Source of the DNA: Microcystis viridis FACHB-1342
GTDB taxonomy: Bacteria > Cyanobacteriota > Cyanobacteriia > Cyanobacteriales > Microcystaceae
Assembly: GCF_014698335.1 (NCBI RefSeq)
Contig: NZ_JACJSV010000007.1
Span: 32,193-96,192, forward strand
Direction: 5' to 3'
DNA: 64,000 bases
Shown here: positions 8,712 through 17,356 of the stretch, one piece after another
How the letters are laid out: the number at the start of each line of letters is the position of its first letter
How positions within the stretch are numbered: the first letter of the stretch is position 1
The notes under the pieces: model-generated
What the model was told of the DNA's origin: nothing
Database searches by the model: none
The model's input: only the letters and a program-made list of their open reading frames with translations
Made by a program: the position numbers and the translations under genes

Positions 8712-9209
8712 GCAAATCGAAAACTTCAAAAACTACAAACAGCAACCCCGATAGTTATCGATGAAAAATCAGGAAAATTCAAATTTCAGTCAGGAAGTGC
8801 TGAATTAAACCCCGCTTTAAAAACCTATATTCGTCAGCGCATTATTCCCGCTATCGAAACCATTACCAAAGACAGAGAAATCGACTTTATTCAAGTAATT
8901 GGACACACGGACGGACAGGGAATACAAAAGACAAGTAATCTCGATAAAAATATCGAATCGGTTGCCAGCAGAAAACAATCTGTTAAAATGCTAGTACCCG
9001 GTTCTAACACTGATTTAGGATTAATGCGAGCTTTAGCAGTAGTGCAAGAAATCGAAAGCACAGGTAAACTCAAAAACGTCAAATTTCGAGCTTTTTCCGC
9101 AGGACAGTTATACCTCCCATCGGGTAAATTAGCTGCGGTTAATCGTGACGCAGATGCAAGCAGACGCAGAATTGAAATCCGTTTTATTCCCCCCGGTAAA
9201 AAACAATAA
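8712..9209 (+). pseudogene. OmpA/MotB-like C-terminal domain lacking its N-terminus
   Basis: An open frame from 8712 (after TAA at 8709) to TAA at 9207-9209 encodes about 165 aa of OmpA-like peptidoglycan-binding domain: FKFQSGSAELNPAL near the start, IQVIGHTDGQG in the middle, and the closing NRDADASRRRIEIRF motif. No ATG lies in frame before 8988, which is inside the domain, and the TM segment expected of a MotB/ZorB-like protein is missing. I therefore read it as a 5'-truncated relic. It follows the vWA-like gene in the same direction, which suggests an ancestral vWA-OmpA pair. Confidence 0.6.
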
Positions 9210-9210
9210 T

Positions 9211-9427
9211 TTATTCTATTTCTTCCACGGAATAATTAACCGTTTCTAGGGTGACATCCTCGTATAAATCCCGAAAAGATGCCGTCAGATTAATACTCTG
9301 CAAACTAAAACTTTCTTGCTGATAGGTTTGCAGAATCCATAAACCCTGTTCACCCCGTCGAAAAGTTTCCACTCGTTGGTGTTTACTATTCACTAAGAGG
9401 TGGTGATTCGGTGGTAGTGATGGAGAC
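9211..9427 (-). pseudogene. Uma2-family C-terminal fragment cut by a MITE
   Basis: On the minus strand the frame reads SLPPNHHLLVNSKHQRVETF then LWILQTYQQESFSLQSINL, resembling the last ~70 residues of Uma2 (DUF820) proteins, which end with an operand-like strand and a short acidic tail. The ATG-started portion is 9211-9393 (60 aa), but the similarity continues to about 9427, where the MITE at 9428 begins. The catalytic N-terminal part is absent, so this is a relic. Confidence 0.5.
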
Positions 9428-9534
9428 TTAAGTACCTAAGCAAAATTAATTACACATTTCGATAAAGCTTTTGCCTCTTGCCTATTGCCTCTTGCCTGTC
9501 TTCACTAGGAAATTTATTTTGCATGACTACTTAA
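9428..9534. mobile_element. MITE A, intact copy (about 107 bp)
   Basis: The ends are imperfect inverted repeats: TTAAGTACCTAAGCAAAAT on the left and, read from the other strand, TTAAGTAGTCATGCAAAAT on the right. The interior carries short repeats of the type TTGCCTCTTGCC. There is no coding capacity. A second copy, split by another MITE, lies at 35627-35949, which confirms the boundaries. It separates the Uma2 relic from the IS4 relic. Confidence 0.65.
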
Positions 9535-9607
9535 TCCTTTGCTTTGCTGGGTAAGCAACTCATATAAAGTTGATTTTGTCAAGGATTGTTAAGATGCGGT
9601 TACTCTG

Positions 9608-9805
9608 GTAGATATTGCCATAGACCGGATGAGTTGGGGAGCAATAAATATCTTAATGGTGAGTCTAATTTATGACAAGAGAGTCATCCCAATCTATGGG
9701 GAGATATTAGATAAAAAAGGAAGTGGTAATCTCGAAGAACAGCAAGGTAAAAAAATTAAGGATATGGGAATCAAAAAATATGTCACAAGACCATACTTTT
9801 TCTAG
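9608..9805 (+). pseudogene. IS4-family transposase fragment
   Basis: The open frame reads VDIAIDRMSWGAINILMVSL, then YDKRVIPIYGEILDKKGSGN, and runs to TAG at 9803-9805. The pattern 'a-I-D-R-x-x-W-G-x-x-N-x-L ... P-x-Y ... L-x-K-K-G-S' is the region around the first catalytic Asp of cyanobacterial IS4 transposases. Both ends of the protein are missing, and the last ~20 codons may be unrelated sequence that happens to stay open. Its stop overlaps the 3' end of the HisD-like gene on the other strand. Confidence 0.55.
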
Positions 9806-11058
9806 GTTTTGTCCTGTCCTCGGTACTCTATGCCCTCATCCGTTGCCGTAAAGCCCTCTGCTTGCGCTAATATTTGTAGATTGTGGGCTATGGAGGCGAA
9901 GGAATCGGCGGGATATTCGATCAAAGTGGCGGAATCGAGAAAAGTTTCCACTCCCACGGGACAACCTAAATAATCAGCCACCGCTTTTGGAGTAGTAGAA
10001 CCAAGGAGAATAGTTCCCGATTGTCTCACAGAAGATAGCTTTTCCCAGGGTTCATCGATCATTAAGGATAAATGGGTAGGAGCAAAAAGATTCGATAATT
10101 CGATCGCTTTCTCCAATGATTCCACCACCACGATTAAACCATAATGAGCGATCGCTTTTTCCGTTAACAATCTCTGGGGATGTACCTGTAACTGTTTTTG
10201 TACTTCTTCCTGTACTATTAAAGCCAAAGCCTTATCCGTCGTCAATAAAATCGCTGCCGCTAGGGAATACTGTTCCGCTTGCGCTAATAGATCTAGGGCC
10301 AACTGTCTAGGATTAGCTTGATTATCAGCAATAATAACTAAATCAGAAGTAATAGAGAGATAATCGATTTTTACATGATCAGAAACCAGTTTTTTAGCCA
10401 AATTAGTGTAAAAATCACCTATTCCGGCAATCATCTCCACAGGAGCGATCGTTTTTGTCCCGTAGGCTAAAGCGGCGATCGCCTGTGGTCCAGCCACCCG
10501 ATAAATCTCACTAATACCCACCGATTGGGCTGCCACTAAAATCGCCGGATGGATGCGTAAATCCTCATCGGCGGGGGACACCATGACAATCCGTTTAACC
10601 CCCGCTATTTTGGCAGGAATCGCCTGTTGGAGCAATAAACTGAGATAGGCTCGTTTACCATCGGGAACGACAATTCCCACACTGTTAATCGGTTGATAAC
10701 GTTTCCCTCGAACCGTACCATCCTCAGGAAACTGCACCCAAGCTTTGGGAAGACGCTGACGGTGAAAAGCCTCCATTTTTGCACAGGCAATAGCGATCGC
10801 ATTTAATAAATCCTGGGACACCTGTTGATAAGCAGCATCGAGTTCCGAGCCACTCACCTTAAGTTGTTGTAGATTAAGGGACTGTTGGTAGAATTTTTCC
10901 GTGTAATCCACCAACGAGCGATCGCCAGTAAGTCGCACCTGATCGATAATCTCTCGGACAAGCGATTCTTTTTCCCGAATTTCCGGATCGTCGAATCGTT
11001 CCCGAATTCGTCTCAGTTCCGTTCTGGCTGACCATGGCTCTGTGATAATTCGCAACAT
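9802..11058 (-). CDS. Histidinol dehydrogenase-like protein with altered metal site
   Basis: 418 aa, full length for the HisD family, with recognisable family landmarks: AIPAKIAGVKRIVMVSP, AGPQAIAALAYGT and the APTHL segment. In E. coli HisD zinc is held by Gln259, His262, Asp360 and His419. The matching positions here appear to be Gln260, Gln263 (QAEQ instead of QAEH), Asp362 and Thr406 (EGFTAT instead of EGxxAH), so two ligands are lost. The Glu before the catalytic His (EH) is Thr328, with His329 kept, and GPGN has become GIGD. It is therefore probably a paralogue with a different or lost activity, and a canonical hisD should exist elsewhere. ATG start at 11058. Confidence 0.8.
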   Translation of the reverse strand: MLRIITEPWSARTELRRIRERFDDPEIREKESLVREIIDQVRLTGDRSLVDYTEKFYQQSLNLQQLKVSGSELDAAYQQVSQDLLNAIAIACAKMEAFHRQRLPKAWVQFPEDGTVRGKRYQPINSVGIVVPDGKRAYLSLLLQQAIPAKIAGVKRIVMVSPADEDLRIHPAILVAAQSVGISEIYRVAGPQAIAALAYGTKTIAPVEMIAGIGDFYTNLAKKLVSDHVKIDYLSITSDLVIIADNQANPRQLALDLLAQAEQYSLAAAILLTTDKALALIVQEEVQKQLQVHPQRLLTEKAIAHYGLIVVVESLEKAIELSNLFAPTHLSLMIDEPWEKLSSVRQSGTILLGSTTPKAVADYLGCPVGVETFLDSATLIEYPADSFASIAHNLQILAQAEGFTATDEGIEYRGQDKT

Positions 11059-11171
11059 CGAGCTATTATCCTCTAGGGGCGAAACGAGATTAAAAGGTTT
11101 TCACTTCTCACACTCTAGCTTATCGCTTTCAATCTTGACCGGGGAGGGAGACGAAGTCGGTTAATTTAGCC

Positions 11172-11288
11172 GTCAGGAGTCAGGAGTCAGGAGATAGGAG
11201 TCAGGAGATTATTTTTATTTTTTCTCCCCACACCCCACACCCCACACCCCACACCCCGCACCCCACTTCCCCACTTCCCGATTTCCCC
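11172..11288. repeat. Composite heptamer repeat: TCAGGAG array plus ACACCCC array
   Basis: Tandem TCAGGAG-type heptamers (one variant ATAGGAG) are followed by an A/T linker (ATTATTTTTATTTTTTCTCC), then a CACACCC heptamer array, then CACTTCCCCACTTCCC. The same order recurs at 52051-52175 and, inverted, at 41230-41410, so the whole assembly behaves as one repeat unit. It lies between the divergent HisD-like and accC genes. Short tandemly repeated repetitive sequences (STRR) of this period are known from cyanobacteria. Confidence 0.8.
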
Positions 11289-11356
11289 AAGGTAACAAAA
11301 CCAGATATTCTACTAAATAGTCGCCTATCACACCAGCCTGATCTCGTGGTCGTCCA

Positions 11357-12703
11357 ATGCAGTTTGCCAAGATATTAATCGCCAATCGCGGGGAAATCGC
11401 CTTAAGAATCCTTCATAGTTGCGAAGAATTGGGCATTAGAACCGTTGCCGTCCACTCTACCATCGATCGCCATGCCCTTCATGTTCAATTGGCCGATGAG
11501 AGTGTTTGTATTGGTCCGCCTCCGAGCAGCAAAAGTTACCTAAATATCCCTAATATCATCTCGGCTGCCCTAACACGCAACGCCACGGCCATCCATCCCG
11601 GTTACGGTTTTTTGGCAGAAAACGCCCGCTTTGCCGAAATTTGTGCCGATCATCAGTTAACTTTTATCGGTCCGTCTCCCAGTGCTATTCTGGCTATGGG
11701 GGATAAATCTACCGCTAAAAAAACCATGCAAAAAGCGGGAGTTCCCACTATCCCCGGCAGTGGTGGTTTAATTACCTCAGAAGCGGAAGCAAAACGTATC
11801 GCTGATGACATCGGTTATCCTGTCCTGATTAAAGCCACCGCCGGCGGTGGAGGGCGTGGGATGCGTCTTGTCAAGAGTGCAGATGAACTAGGTAATATGT
11901 TAAAAGCCGCCCAAGGAGAAGCAGAAGCGGCTTTTGGCAATTCAGGAGTATATCTAGAAAAATTTATCGAATGTCCCCGACATATCGAGTTTCAGATTTT
12001 GGCCGATAGTCACGGTAACGTGATCCATTTAGGAGAAAGAGACTGTTCGATTCAGCGACGACACCAAAAACTGCTAGAAGAGGCACCCAGCACCTTCTTA
12101 ACGCCCCATTTACGCTCAAAAATGGGTAATGCCGCTGTTAAAGCCGCTAAATCGATTAATTACGTCGGGGTGGGAACTGTGGAATTTTTAGTCGATAAAC
12201 AGGGCAATTTTTACTTCATGGAAATGAACACCCGTATTCAGGTGGAACACCCCGTCACGGAGATGATCACGGGGATAGACCTGATCCGAGAACAAATTCT
12301 GGTGGCACAGGGCGAAAAACTGCAAATTAAGCAAGATCAGGTGATATTTAGAGGGCATTCGATCGAGTGTCGCATTAATGCCGAGGATCCCGATCACAAT
12401 TTTCGCCCTCACCCCGGCAAAATTAGCGGTTATCTGCCCCCCGGTGGTCCGGGTGTCCGCATGGATTCCCACGTTTACACCGATTACGAAATCCCCCCCT
12501 ATTACGATTCCCTAATCGGTAAATTAATTGTCTGGGGAGAAAATCGCGAAACTGCGATTAAACGCATGAAACGCGCTCTGCGGGAATGTGCGATCACGGG
12601 AGTACCGACAACTATTGATTTCCATCGTAAAATATTGGAAACTCCCGCCTTTTTAGCCGGAGATGTTTATACTAATTTCATCCAGGAACATCTCTTGCCC
12701 TAG
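11357..12703 (+). CDS. accC: Biotin carboxylase subunit of acetyl-CoA carboxylase
   Basis: 448 aa, the normal size. It catalyses ATP-dependent carboxylation of biotin on the carrier protein AccB, the first half-reaction of malonyl-CoA synthesis, in the cytosol. Visible landmarks are the N-terminal preATP-grasp motif [13 protein letters not shown], the Gly-rich ATP-binding loop [13 protein letters not shown] near residue 165, the catalytic segment [17 protein letters not shown] near 288-303, and the C-terminal domain with ECRINAEDP. The ATG at 11357 gives the usual start [15 protein letters not shown]. It stands alone, separated by a repeat from the divergent HisD-like gene, with Uma2 genes downstream. 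Confidence 0.97.
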   Translation: MQFAKILIANRGEIALRILHSCEELGIRTVAVHSTIDRHALHVQLADESVCIGPPPSSKSYLNIPNIISAALTRNATAIHPGYGFLAENARFAEICADHQLTFIGPSPSAILAMGDKSTAKKTMQKAGVPTIPGSGGLITSEAEAKRIADDIGYPVLIKATAGGGGRGMRLVKSADELGNMLKAAQGEAEAAFGNSGVYLEKFIECPRHIEFQILADSHGNVIHLGERDCSIQRRHQKLLEEAPSTFLTPHLRSKMGNAAVKAAKSINYVGVGTVEFLVDKQGNFYFMEMNTRIQVEHPVTEMITGIDLIREQILVAQGEKLQIKQDQVIFRGHSIECRINAEDPDHNFRPHPGKISGYLPPGGPGVRMDSHVYTDYEIPPYYDSLIGKLIVWGENRETAIKRMKRALRECAITGVPTTIDFHRKILETPAFLAGDVYTNFIQEHLLP

Positions 12704-12746
12704 GGCGTTACCATAAATTTTAGACGAGAGTAGGTTGGGTATAATA

Positions 12747-13316
12747 ATGACAGTAGAAGTTAAATTTAACTCGTTTCAACTCAGCGATGAACAGTTCTTT
12801 CAACTTTGTCAGGATAACCGAGATTTACGCTTGGAACGCAACCCAAAAGGAGATTTAATTATTATGCCACCGACTGGAGGAGAAACCAGCAATTCTAACG
12901 CTGGAATCACTGCCCAATTATGGTTATGGAATAACCTACATAAATTAGGTGTAGTTTTTGATTCTTCTGGAGGATTTAAACTACCTAACGGGGCCGATCG
13001 CTCTCCCGATGCTGCTTGGATACCTTTAGAAAAATGGCAAGCTTTAACCCCGCAACAAAAGGAAAGATTTTTACCTCTATCTCCCGATTTTGTCATTGAA
13101 TTAATGTCTCCTAGTGACAACATAGAAACCGCTAGGAAAAAAATGCAGGAATATTTAGATAATGGGACTCGTTTGGGTTGGTTAATCAATAGAAAAACTA
13201 GAGAAGTAGAAATTTATCGTCAAGGACAGGCAGTAGAAATTTTAACTAATCCAGAGAGTTTATCGGGGGAAAATATTTTATCTCAATTTGTCTTAGAACT
13301 TGATAATATTTGGTAA
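12747..13316 (+). CDS. Uma2 family protein, first of a tandem pair
   Basis: 189 aa from ATG 12747; an upstream in-frame TTG at 12735 is less likely. Uma2 (DUF820) proteins have a PD-(D/E)XK nuclease fold, are strongly expanded in cyanobacteria and have no agreed function. Signature segments are present: RNPKGDLIIMPPTGGE, FDSSGGFKLPNGADRSPDAAW, PDFVIELMSPSD (the acidic/ELxS element) and GTRLGWLINRKTREVEIYR. It is followed after 26 bp by a paralogue so similar at nucleotide level in the centre that a recent tandem duplication or gene conversion is likely. Confidence 0.85.
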   Translation: MTVEVKFNSFQLSDEQFFQLCQDNRDLRLERNPKGDLIIMPPTGGETSNSNAGITAQLWLWNNLHKLGVVFDSSGGFKLPNGADRSPDAAWIPLEKWQALTPQQKERFLPLSPDFVIELMSPSDNIETARKKMQEYLDNGTRLGWLINRKTREVEIYRQGQAVEILTNPESLSGENILSQFVLELDNIW

Positions 13317-13342
13317 TTCTATAATCCTATAAAAGAGAATCT

Positions 13343-13918
13343 ATGATGACAGTAGTAGAAATTAAATTTGAATCTTGGCAACTCAGCGATGAACAGTTTT
13401 TTCAACTTTGTCAGGATAACCGAGATTTACGTTTGGAACGCAGCGCCAAAGGAGATTTAATTATTATGCCACCAACCGGAGGAAAAACGGGCAATAGTAA
13501 CGGTAGAATCACCCAAAAATTATTTAATTGGTCAGATAATAATGGTACGGGTATCGCTTTTGATTCTTCTGGAGGATTTAAACTACCGAATGGGGCCGAT
13601 CGCTCTCCCGATGCTGCTTGGATACCTTTAGAAAAATGGCAAGCTTTAACCCCGCAACAAAAGGAAAGATTTTTACCTCTATCTCCCGATTTTGTCATTG
13701 AATTAATGTCTCCTAGTGATAGCCTAGAAACCGCTAGGAAAAAAATGCAGGAATATTTAGATAATGGGACTCGTTTAGGTTGGTTAATCAATAGAAAAAC
13801 TAGAGAAGTGGAAATTTATCGTCAAGGACAGGCAGTAAAAATTTTAACTAATCCAGAGAGTTTATCGGGGGAAAGTATTCTGCCAGAATTTAGTTTAAAT
13901 CTTACTTTGATTTGGTAA
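13343..13918 (+). CDS. Uma2 family protein, second of a tandem pair
   Basis: 191 aa. It shares long identical stretches with the preceding gene: the start SWQLSDEQFFQLCQDNRDLR, the central SPDAAWIPLEKWQALTPQQK and the LGWLINRKTREVEIYR segment. It differs mainly in the region just before the FDSSGG motif (ITQKLFNWSDNNGTGI) and at the extreme C-terminus. Divergence confined to blocks suggests gene conversion keeps the rest uniform. The predicted PD-(D/E)XK residues (SPD, PDFVIEL) are intact, so the gene is probably functional. The ATG at 13343 or the next one, 3 bp later, could be used. Confidence 0.85.
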   Translation: MMTVVEIKFESWQLSDEQFFQLCQDNRDLRLERSAKGDLIIMPPTGGKTGNSNGRITQKLFNWSDNNGTGIAFDSSGGFKLPNGADRSPDAAWIPLEKWQALTPQQKERFLPLSPDFVIELMSPSDSLETARKKMQEYLDNGTRLGWLINRKTREVEIYRQGQAVKILTNPESLSGESILPEFSLNLTLIW

Positions 13919-13995
13919 ATCAGAGGTAGTGATTGCCGTTTAACGCTTGGCTTTGTTAGGCATTGTCTTCATCGATAAAACACCAAACTTTAGTT

Positions 13996-14463
13996 TTAAG
14001 GAAGATAGTCAGAATCAAGGATTTCTGCAAGGGCAAAGGGTGATTCAATTGGGAATAAATCAGCAGAGAGAAGATACTTTCTGACAGTATCTTCTCTGGC
14101 TGCTTGGTAACAATCTATCCAGATTTCAGGAATCAATCTTCTCAGACTTGGACTCTCCTTTAATAAGCGTTGAACTTGTCGGCGTTGTTCAACAATTGTG
14201 CTGCGCCACCCTTGAGCGTTTGCTTCCTTTTCAGTTAGCCAGTAAGTCAATTTAAGCAAATGTTCGGCAATGACGGTTAAGCGACTTTCTAGTTCTCGTT
14301 TTTCACTCCTTCCCATCGTTTCAATTTCTTCGATCAAATTTTCTAAGTCTAATTTTTCAAAACGATGTTCTTTGAGTAAATTAGCGGTTTCTTGTAACCA
14401 TCGGTAGAAATCTTCTTGATAAAGACTTTTACCTGAGGAAACTAAAGACTTTTCGATGCTCAT
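13996..14463 (-). CDS. DUF29 domain-containing protein
   Basis: 155 aa, all-helical and charged. The pattern LYQEDFYRWLQETANLLK, then LENLIEEIETMGRSEKRELE, RLTVIAEHLLKL and WRSTIVEQRRQVQRLLKESP is the DUF29 signature. This small-protein family of unknown function is expanded in cyanobacteria and often lies near Uma2 and toxin-antitoxin genes, as here. No catalytic residues are known. The sequence reads as a complete gene with an ATG start. Confidence 0.85.
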   Translation of the reverse strand: MSIEKSLVSSGKSLYQEDFYRWLQETANLLKEHRFEKLDLENLIEEIETMGRSEKRELESRLTVIAEHLLKLTYWLTEKEANAQGWRSTIVEQRRQVQRLLKESPSLRRLIPEIWIDCYQAAREDTVRKYLLSADLFPIESPFALAEILDSDYLP

Positions 14464-14562
14464 TTGATGATGACCTAGAAAAAAGAATTCTTAGATAATT
14501 TTAAAGCGACTCCCCGATCTCAAAAACATTGGCAGAATATCGCAGGATTACTCCTTAAAACA

Positions 14563-15162
14563 TCAGAGCTTTAAATTTAAGCTAAAATTAGGTAAAACAT
14601 CTTCACCTGACAAATCAGTGGGATTTTCTAAGATATCTACTTCCTTTCCTTGACGATAAATTTCAACTTGCCGATTCTGGGGATCGATTAACCAGCCTAA
14701 CCTTGCGCCATTTTCCCTATACTCAAGCAGTTTTTTCTGTAATTTGTCAAGACTATCGGATTCAGAGCGCAATTCCACCACAAAATCGGGACAGAGGGGA
14801 ATAAATCCTTTTTTCTGCTTAGGGGTTAAAGATTCCCAGCGTTCTCGACTCACCCAAGATAGATCGGGAGAACGAATCGCCCCATTTGGCAGTATAAATC
14901 CAGTGGAAGAGTCAAACCCGACTCCTAAAGCTTCATTTTCTTCGCACCAGCGACCCAGTTGAGTCGTTAAGCTAAAATTTCGCTGTCCTGATTCGCCACC
15001 TGTCGGGGGATTCACGATTAATTCTCCTTGGGCTGTACGTTCTAATTTTAAGTCCCGGTTGACCTCCGCAAGGGCTTCAAACTGTTCAAGGGTGATAGAG
15101 AGAGCGATCGCGCTAGGAATTTCTAAGGAGAGGGTTTCGGGTGAGGTAGTAACTGCTAACAT
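14563..15162 (-). CDS. Uma2 family protein
   Basis: 199 aa, a third Uma2 (DUF820) gene within 2.5 kb, on the opposite strand to the tandem pair and clearly more diverged from them. Diagnostic motifs are ELIVNPPTGGESGQRN, FDSSTGFILPNGAIRSPDLS, PDFVVELRSESD and GARLGWLIDPQNRQVEIYRQ. The PD-(D/E)XK core (SPD ... ELRS) is intact. The N-terminal ~25 residues before the domain are hydrophobic and Ser/Thr-rich and poorly conserved, so the exact start is less certain. Confidence 0.85.
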   Translation of the reverse strand: MLAVTTSPETLSLEIPSAIALSITLEQFEALAEVNRDLKLERTAQGELIVNPPTGGESGQRNFSLTTQLGRWCEENEALGVGFDSSTGFILPNGAIRSPDLSWVSRERWESLTPKQKKGFIPLCPDFVVELRSESDSLDKLQKKLLEYRENGARLGWLIDPQNRQVEIYRQGKEVDILENPTDLSGEDVLPNFSLNLKL

Positions 15163-15349
15163 AATCCTTTGATCAGGTGCAACTTATACTATTAAAGATT
15201 ATTGGTCAAGTTTCTGCACAGAATTCTTTAGCTTGCGCTGAACAAATTCCCGATTTTTTAGGGAAACTTCCACCTCAATCGGGCGGTTTCACTAAATAAC
15301 AGGTTACAATAGCCAATAATTAACTAAATTTACCTAAAAACTATCGATC

Positions 15350-16945
15350 GTGTTCTACGCTATTGATTTCGGAACCAGCAATACCGTCATTACTCGTTGG
15401 AATGGGGCGACAAATAGGGCCGAAACCGTGAAATTATCGGAGTTATCCCAACAAATAGCCGACAATCCGCCCCTAATTCCCAGTTTACTCTATATTAAAT
15501 CAGCCAATCCTCTGCAAGTAATTGCTGGTCAAGCAGTGCGCGATCGGGGTTTAGATATCGATCAAGATCCGCGTTTTTTTCGTCGCTTTAAACGAGGTAT
15601 CGGGGCAAAAATTCAAGGATTTTTACCAGAATTAGAGGAAACTGTCCTCAGTTTCGAGGGGGTTGGTCAATGGTTCCTTGATAGCATCATCGACAACTTA
15701 AAAAACACCACCTCGGAAACCCCCCAATCTCTAGTTTTAACCGTCCCCGTTGATAGTTTTGAAAGTTACCGCAATTGGTTAAGTAATGTTTGTCAGGGGT
15801 GGGAAATCGAACAAATTCGACTAATTGATGAACCCACGGCCGCCGCTTTGGGTTATGGAAGCACGGGTGATCAGGTAATTTTAGTGGTAGATTTTGGCGG
15901 TGGCACCCTCGATCTTTCTTTGGTACAATTAGATTTAGATAATCCTCAAAAAAATCAAGGTTTTATTCTCAAGTGGGGAGAAAAACTTTTAGGCAATAAT
16001 TCCGCCCAAAAAACTAAACTAGCCAGAGTTTTAGCCAAGGCGGGGATAAATTTAGGGGGGTCAGATATCGATGATTGGATTGTCGATTATTTTGCCCAAA
16101 AGCAATCTTTAGCGAAAACTTCCTTGACTACTCGTCTAGCGGAAAGATTAAAAATTAAACTTTCTTCCCAATTAACCGCCGAGGAGGTATATTTTGATCA
16201 GGAAAATTTCGAGAGTTACGAGTTAAGCTTAGATCGAGAACAATTGACCGATATTCTCCAACAACAAAACTTTTTTAATCAATTAGATGATTTAATGACG
16301 GGAGTTTTGCAACAGGGAAGACGCAATGGAATTGAAGTTAGCGACATCGATGCGGTGTTATTAGTTGGGGGAACTGTACAAATTCCGGCGGTAAAAGATT
16401 GGGTGCGACAGTATTTTGATAGTAGTAAAATTAAAGAGGATCGACCCTTTGAAGCGATCGCTTTGGGAGCGTTACAATTAACCCAAGGTTATCAAGTCAA
16501 AGATTTTCTCTATCATAGCTACGGCATTCGTTACTGGAATCGTCGCAAAAATGCCCACGCTTGGCATCCAATTATTAACTCTGGACAACCCTATCCCATG
16601 GAAAAACCCGTGGAATTAGTCCTAGGTGCTTCCGTGGACAATCAACCCAGCATTGAGTTAATTATCGGCGAATTAGGCACAGAAAGTGGAGCAATGGAGG
16701 TTTATTTTGATGGTGATAAATTAATTACTCGTTCCCTGAGTAATGGAGAAACTAGCGTCCAACCCTTAAATGATCGCGAGGGGGCCCGTTCGATCGCTAA
16801 ACTCGATCCTTTAGGTTTCCGGGGTAAAGATCGCATTAAAGTGCAGTTCTGGATTGATGATCAGTGTTTTCTGCGGATTAATGTGGAAGATTTACTCAGT
16901 CAAGAATTGTTACTAAATAATCAAATAGTCACCAAATTAAGCTAG
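15350..16945 (+). CDS. Hsp70 family protein
   Basis: 531 aa. The N-terminal ~390 residues are an Hsp70/actin-type ATPase: phosphate-1 FYAIDFGTSNTVITRW, linker segment LIDEPTAAALGYG, phosphate-2 LVVDFGGGTLDLSL, adenosine motif LLVGGTVQIPAV. The remaining ~140 residues form a shortened substrate-like region that does not match a full DnaK lid. It uses a GTG start at 15350 (ATCGTGTTCTACGCT). Its TAG stop is completed by the first base of the adjacent MITE, and the pre-insertion stop can be rebuilt as TAG too. It is probably an accessory chaperone-like ATPase; its client is unknown. It is distinct from the Hsp70 part of the fusion protein at 2592. Confidence 0.9.
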   Translation: MFYAIDFGTSNTVITRWNGATNRAETVKLSELSQQIADNPPLIPSLLYIKSANPLQVIAGQAVRDRGLDIDQDPRFFRRFKRGIGAKIQGFLPELEETVLSFEGVGQWFLDSIIDNLKNTTSETPQSLVLTVPVDSFESYRNWLSNVCQGWEIEQIRLIDEPTAAALGYGSTGDQVILVVDFGGGTLDLSLVQLDLDNPQKNQGFILKWGEKLLGNNSAQKTKLARVLAKAGINLGGSDIDDWIVDYFAQKQSLAKTSLTTRLAERLKIKLSSQLTAEEVYFDQENFESYELSLDREQLTDILQQQNFFNQLDDLMTGVLQQGRRNGIEVSDIDAVLLVGGTVQIPAVKDWVRQYFDSSKIKEDRPFEAIALGALQLTQGYQVKDFLYHSYGIRYWNRRKNAHAWHPIINSGQPYPMEKPVELVLGASVDNQPSIELIIGELGTESGAMEVYFDGDKLITRSLSNGETSVQPLNDREGARSIAKLDPLGFRGKDRIKVQFWIDDQCFLRINVEDLLSQELLLNNQIVTKLS

Positions 16946-17265
16946 GGTTTACGGCAAAAAGTTGCTCGTGGGGGCAGGGTGTGGGGTGTGGGGTGTGGGG
17001 TGTGGGGTTTTACCGATTTTTAGGTAGTCAGTTACCTAATTTTCAGGGAAAAAGTCCAGGGATTTTACCCCGGATCACTCCAATGGTCAACACTTTTTGA
17101 GGGAAAAAAGTCTAAAAGCCTTATCTAACAAGGTTTTTAGATTTATTCAGCAAACCCTACCTAATTTTTAGGAAAAAATTACCTGAATTTTACCCCCGCT
17201 TACTCCCATATCTGGTACTTTTTGATTTCCAAAAAGTCTAAATTTTAGATTTATTCAGCCTGCTC
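16945..17265. mobile_element. MITE B, composite copy (one full plus one partial unit)
   Basis: It starts GGGTTTACGGCAAAAAG, contains a TGTGGGG heptamer array, then CAGGGAAAAAGTCCAGG, and reaches a first right end (TTCAGCAAACCC) at about 17157. A second, partial unit repeats the right half from about 17161 to 17265 and ends TTCAGCCTGCTC. TAAGCTA at 16938-16944 recurs at 17266-17272, so both units sit within one pair of flanking duplications. The left end falls inside the hsp70 stop codon. Confidence 0.75.
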
Positions 17266-17356
17266 TAAGCTAGACTTGGCTTCACCTAAAAATCAAGTGC
17301 AGACTCATAGTAAGTTTGCACTGATATTATCGCAATATTCTGTTTTACTGGTGGCT

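Noticed and set aside
389..9209. Calling the locus a Zorya system
   Set aside because: There is an OmpA/MotB-like domain, but no ZorA proton-channel protein, ZorC, ZorD or ZorE is visible. The caspase and Hsp70 parts do not belong to Zorya.
12188..12472. 94-aa ORF antisense to accC and similar antisense frames in Uma2, ppc, gcvP and lpxB
   Set aside because: Shadow frames of strongly conserved genes, without start signals or independent similarity.
16975..17010. Possible CRISPR-like short repeats (TGTGGGG arrays)
   Set aside because: Units are contiguous 7-mers without spacers, occurring in MITE B and composite repeats. They are not CRISPR.
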